A stretch of 7,140 bases of DNA from Gemmatimonadota bacterium (GTDB taxonomy: Bacteria; Gemmatimonadota; Gemmatimonadetes; Gemmatimonadales; Gemmatimonadaceae), in contig QHUV01000107.1 in the NCBI GenBank assembly GCA_003222065.1, positions 1 to 7,140 on the forward strand. Direction: 5' to 3'. The notes beneath the pieces were generated by a model. That model had not been told where the DNA came from. It saw only the letters and a program-made list of their open reading frames with translations, and ran no database searches. The position numbers were made by a program, and so were the translations under genes. Position 1 is the first letter of the stretch. Each line of letters starts with the position of its first letter. Of this stretch, positions 4,699-7,140 are shown piece by piece.

Positions 4699-6975
4699 GT
4701 GACATCGCCCCTGCATTCCGGCCGGCCGCTCATCGCGCCCGGCACACGGCGGTCTTCATTCACGGCGACGCTTCTGATGGCCGTGATCGTCCCGGCGTTG
4801 TCGGCTCAGGCGCCGTCGCCAACGAAGAATCCTTCGCCCGAAGTCCTCAAACTCGTCATACGCGGCGTAAGAAACGTCAACAAGCATGACCTCGAGCTGA
4901 GCGTAGCAACACAAGCGTCGAGGTGTCGCAGCTTCTTGCTGGAGCCGTTCTGTCTCTTCAGCAAGTCGCCGATTCTCGTCGAGAAGCATTACCTCGACCA
5001 CAACGACTTGCGGCTCGACGTGCTGCGCATGCGCGTCTACTACTGGCGGGCGGGCTACCGCGAGGCAACGGTCGACACGGCCGTTACACCGAGTGGCCAG
5101 GGCGTCGCGGTGACGTTCGACGTTCACGAGGGGGAACCGACGATCGTCGCCGCGCTTCGCATCGACTACGACACGACGCTCATCACCGTCAAACAGCGCA
5201 ACAAGCTCGCGATCCTCAAAGTCGGAAAGCCGCTGAATCTCCTGACGCTGGATACGATGCGTGTCGGCTTCCAGGGCTTGATGTGGGACCGCGGCTATGC
5301 GGATGCAATCGTGGATACCGCGCTGAGCGTGAACGACTCGACTCGCCGTGCGGCGGTGGCCATGCGCGTCTTTCCGAATTGGCCGACGACCGTTGGCAAC
5401 ATTGTCGTACTCGGCAACCAGAAGGTCGCCACCCAGACGATTCTCAATATGCTGCTCCTGCGACCGGGGCGGCCGTACATACGGAACGACCAACTGGAGA
5501 GCCAGCGCACGCTCTACACGTCGAGTCTCTTTCGACTGGCGAGCATCCTGCCGCCGACCGGAGACAGCGTGAAGCGGATTGAGATCCAGGTGGTCGAGGC
5601 GCCACTCCACGATGCGCGCATCGGCGGCGGCGGCGACAACGTGAACTTTGGGCGTCTCGAGGCCAGCTATTCCGCGCACAATTTGCTGGGTGGCGCGCGA
5701 CGCCTCGATATCACCGGCAGCGTGGGCAACCTGTTCGCCAACTACGTGGCCAACCACGGACCGTTCAAGGACTCGCTGCAAAACATCTTCGGCACGCCAG
5801 CGCTTTTCCGGCAGCCGACGTGGGCGGGGAGCATCGATTTCTCGCAGCCGGCATTCATGCGTCGGCCGGAGAATCAAGCGGGTTTCGGTATCTTCGCGCA
5901 TCGCCGCGCCGAGCCGGCGATCTTCATCGATCGCGGCTACGGAGCGACGGCCACATTCACGCGACAGCTCACGGCGCGCGCGCCGGCGAGCCTAACGTAT
6001 CGATACGAAGTGACGCGTGTGGAGGCCGGCGACGTGTACTTCTGCGTCAACTACGGCGTGTGCGATACGACGACGATCCAGACCTTGCGCGGCCATCAGA
6101 ATCTCTCGCCGCTCACGCTGTCGGCGTTCATCGATCGCAGCGATCAGGCGTTCACGCCAACCAAAGGGTATGTAGCGCGGTTCGATATCGATCACGCATC
6201 GCGGTACACGCTCTCCGACTATCGCTACAATCGCGCAACCATGAATGCCGCCGCATACTGGCACCCGAGCCTGCGGCCGGAAGTCGTCGCCACTCATCTC
6301 CGCCTCGGCATCGTGCGGGCGATGACGAGTTCTGCTGGCGACACGGTGCTTCATCCGCGGACGCGATTCTACGCCGGCGGGTCGATGTCCGTGCGCGGCT
6401 ACGGTGAGAACCAGCTTGGGCCGCGCGTGCTCACGATCTCTGCGGATACGCTGCGCGCCGCCACAGTGATCACGCCGCGCGCCGGCGGCGGCAATGATAC
6501 GATTCCCGCGTGTCCAGCGACGACGCCGATCACGCAGTGTAATCCGAATCTAGGGCTCTCGAACGGCAAATTCCTTCCCCGGCCGACGGGCGGCACATCG
6601 GTGATCGAAGGCAGCGTCGAGCTGCGCGTGCCGCTGATGCGGCATCTGGACGGCGCGGTGTTCGTCGACGGCGCGATTGTCGGCAATGGCGTGCTGCAGG
6701 GTTTCCAAGACCTGAAATCGATCACCGACTTCGCGCACGGAACGAGCGCGATCACGCCGGGCGCCGGCATACGATACAACTCGCCGGTTGGCCCGATCCG
6801 GGTCGATCTCGGCTACAATCCGACGCTCATCGAGAATCTGCCTGTCATCACCAATACGGTCGTCGACGGGAAACAAAAGCTGATCGCGCTCGAGACAGAG
6901 CGCGCCTACTCGTATGGGAAAAACACCTTCCTCAGCCGTCTCGTCCTTCACCTTTCCATCGGGCAGGCCTACTGA
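4699..6975 (+). CDS. tamA: Omp85-family outer-membrane protein, TamA-like
   Basis: The 758-residue product (GTG start) is an Omp85 (BamA/TamA) outer-membrane barrel that helps insert other barrel proteins. A signal peptide has Arg17-Arg18, a hydrophobic core (FTATLLMAVIVPAL) and a cleavage-like SAQA ending at residue 38. Three POTRA-like periplasmic domains follow at about 49-146, 148-230 and 232-302. The barrel occupies about 305-758, with the conserved loop-6 motif VRGY (565-568), a late strand GAGIRYNSPVGPIRVDLGY, and a beta-signal-like last strand LHLSIGQAY ending in tyrosine. TamA is preferred over BamA because three POTRAs, not five, are seen and a TamB-like gene starts directly after it. 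Six cysteines form three close pairs (76/85, 449/455, 605/614). The frame is open back to 4549 inside rho, but those residues are not signal-like. TTG 4681 is another possible start. It lies 89 bp after rho, beyond a terminator-like hairpin. Confidence 0.88.
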   Translation: MTSPLHSGRPLIAPGTRRSSFTATLLMAVIVPALSAQAPSPTKNPSPEVLKLVIRGVRNVNKHDLELSVATQASRCRSFLLEPFCLFSKSPILVEKHYLDHNDLRLDVLRMRVYYWRAGYREATVDTAVTPSGQGVAVTFDVHEGEPTIVAALRIDYDTTLITVKQRNKLAILKVGKPLNLLTLDTMRVGFQGLMWDRGYADAIVDTALSVNDSTRRAAVAMRVFPNWPTTVGNIVVLGNQKVATQTILNMLLLRPGRPYIRNDQLESQRTLYTSSLFRLASILPPTGDSVKRIEIQVVEAPLHDARIGGGGDNVNFGRLEASYSAHNLLGGARRLDITGSVGNLFANYVANHGPFKDSLQNIFGTPALFRQPTWAGSIDFSQPAFMRRPENQAGFGIFAHRRAEPAIFIDRGYGATATFTRQLTARAPASLTYRYEVTRVEAGDVYFCVNYGVCDTTTIQTLRGHQNLSPLTLSAFIDRSDQAFTPTKGYVARFDIDHASRYTLSDYRYNRATMNAAAYWHPSLRPEVVATHLRLGIVRAMTSSAGDTVLHPRTRFYAGGSMSVRGYGENQLGPRVLTISADTLRAATVITPRAGGGNDTIPACPATTPITQCNPNLGLSNGKFLPRPTGGTSVIEGSVELRVPLMRHLDGAVFVDGAIVGNGVLQGFQDLKSITDFAHGTSAITPGAGIRYNSPVGPIRVDLGYNPTLIENLPVITNTVVDGKQKLIALETERAYSYGKNTFLSRLVLHLSIGQAY

Positions 6976-7140
6976 TGGACCCGGCGCTTCGTCGTCTCGG
7001 CCGTGTGCTCCTCGGCATCGCCACCGTGCTCCTCGGCATCGTGGCGTTGGCGGGTGTCGTGGTTGTCGTGCTCACGTCGACGGATTGGGGGCACGAGCGC
7101 GTGCGCCGGTTCGCCCTCGGACAACTGCAGAGCCGCGTGC
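6975..7140 (+). CDS. tamB: TamB-like translocation and assembly module protein, N-terminus only
   Basis: Only the first 55 codons are in the window. A short basic start (MDPALRRLGR) leads into a long hydrophobic helix, residues about 11-33 (VLLGIATVLLGIVALAGVVV and on), then TSTDWGHERVRRFALGQLQSRV. A single N-terminal anchor followed by a Thr/Ser-x-x-Gly-x-x-x-Val-Arg-x-x-Ala-Leu pattern is typical of TamB/AsmA-like proteins, which are anchored in the inner membrane and span the periplasm as a long beta-rich groove to TamA. The ATG shares its A with the TGA of the preceding gene (6973-6975), so translation is probably coupled. CAGG (6964-6967) is a modest ribosome site seven bases upstream. 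The diagnostic C-terminal DUF490/TamB domain lies beyond the window, so the name rests on this N-terminus and on position after a TamA-like gene. Confidence 0.72.
   Translation, partial: MDPALRRLGRVLLGIATVLLGIVALAGVVVVVLTSTDWGHERVRRFALGQLQSRV
7005..7041 (+). repeat. 16-bp direct repeat in the tamB membrane-anchor codons
   Basis: GTGCTCCTCGGCATCG occurs exactly at 7005-7020 and 7026-7041, 21 bp apart, so it is in frame and encodes VLLGI twice (residues 11-15 and 18-22) within the membrane helix. It looks like a small tandem duplication lengthening the anchor by seven residues, about two helical turns. Confidence 0.65.

Noticed and set aside
4756..5901. A 381-codon antisense frame opposite the TamA-like gene, and a 300-codon one opposite rho (3635-4537)
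   Set aside because: Both lie opposite strongly recognisable proteins and show only Arg/Asp/His-rich shadow composition.

Overview
The window looks like chromosomal DNA of a high-GC, Gram-negative (diderm) bacterium. The outer membrane is implied directly by an Omp85-family barrel protein followed by a TamB-like start. The combination of a Rho with a long disordered, arginine-rich N-terminus, a TamA/TamB pair and an unusual polysaccharide deacetylase lipoprotein fits Gemmatimonadota best. That assignment is inferred from protein character, not shown by a marker gene. No mobile elements, CRISPR arrays, tRNAs or rRNAs were seen.

Layout, left to right. Bases 3-1061 (+) encode a NodB-type polysaccharide deacetylase lipoprotein. 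It converges on a small TPR-like protein at 1120-1707 (-), across a short gap holding a degenerate 7-bp tandem repeat. A 60-bp divergent intergenic region separates that gene from 1768-2409 (+), a compact signalling protein that joins a receiver-like domain to a histidine-kinase phosphoacceptor (DHp) helix pair and has no ATPase domain. Bases 2410-2867 hold no convincing gene. They contain short direct and inverted repeats and, close to rho, two mutually exclusive GC-rich hairpins. A 16-codon upstream ORF at 2868-2918 overlaps the preferred rho start by ATGA. Rho (2915-4609, +) follows, then an intrinsic-terminator-like hairpin, then a TamA/BamA-family outer-membrane protein (4699-6975, +). 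The stop codon of that gene overlaps by one base the start of a TamB-like protein (6975 to the window end).

TamA and TamB act together in inserting proteins, and probably moving lipids, to the outer membrane; their overlapping genes indicate co-expression. Rho is a housekeeping transcription terminator, and its leader structures and upstream ORF suggest local control of its expression. The other three genes have no obvious shared pathway. The points most worth a second look are the kinase-less receiver-DHp protein with an altered H-box, the Rho without a visible canonical N-terminal helical domain and with changed RNA- and nucleotide-binding motifs, the rho leader, and three close cysteine pairs in the TamA-like protein.
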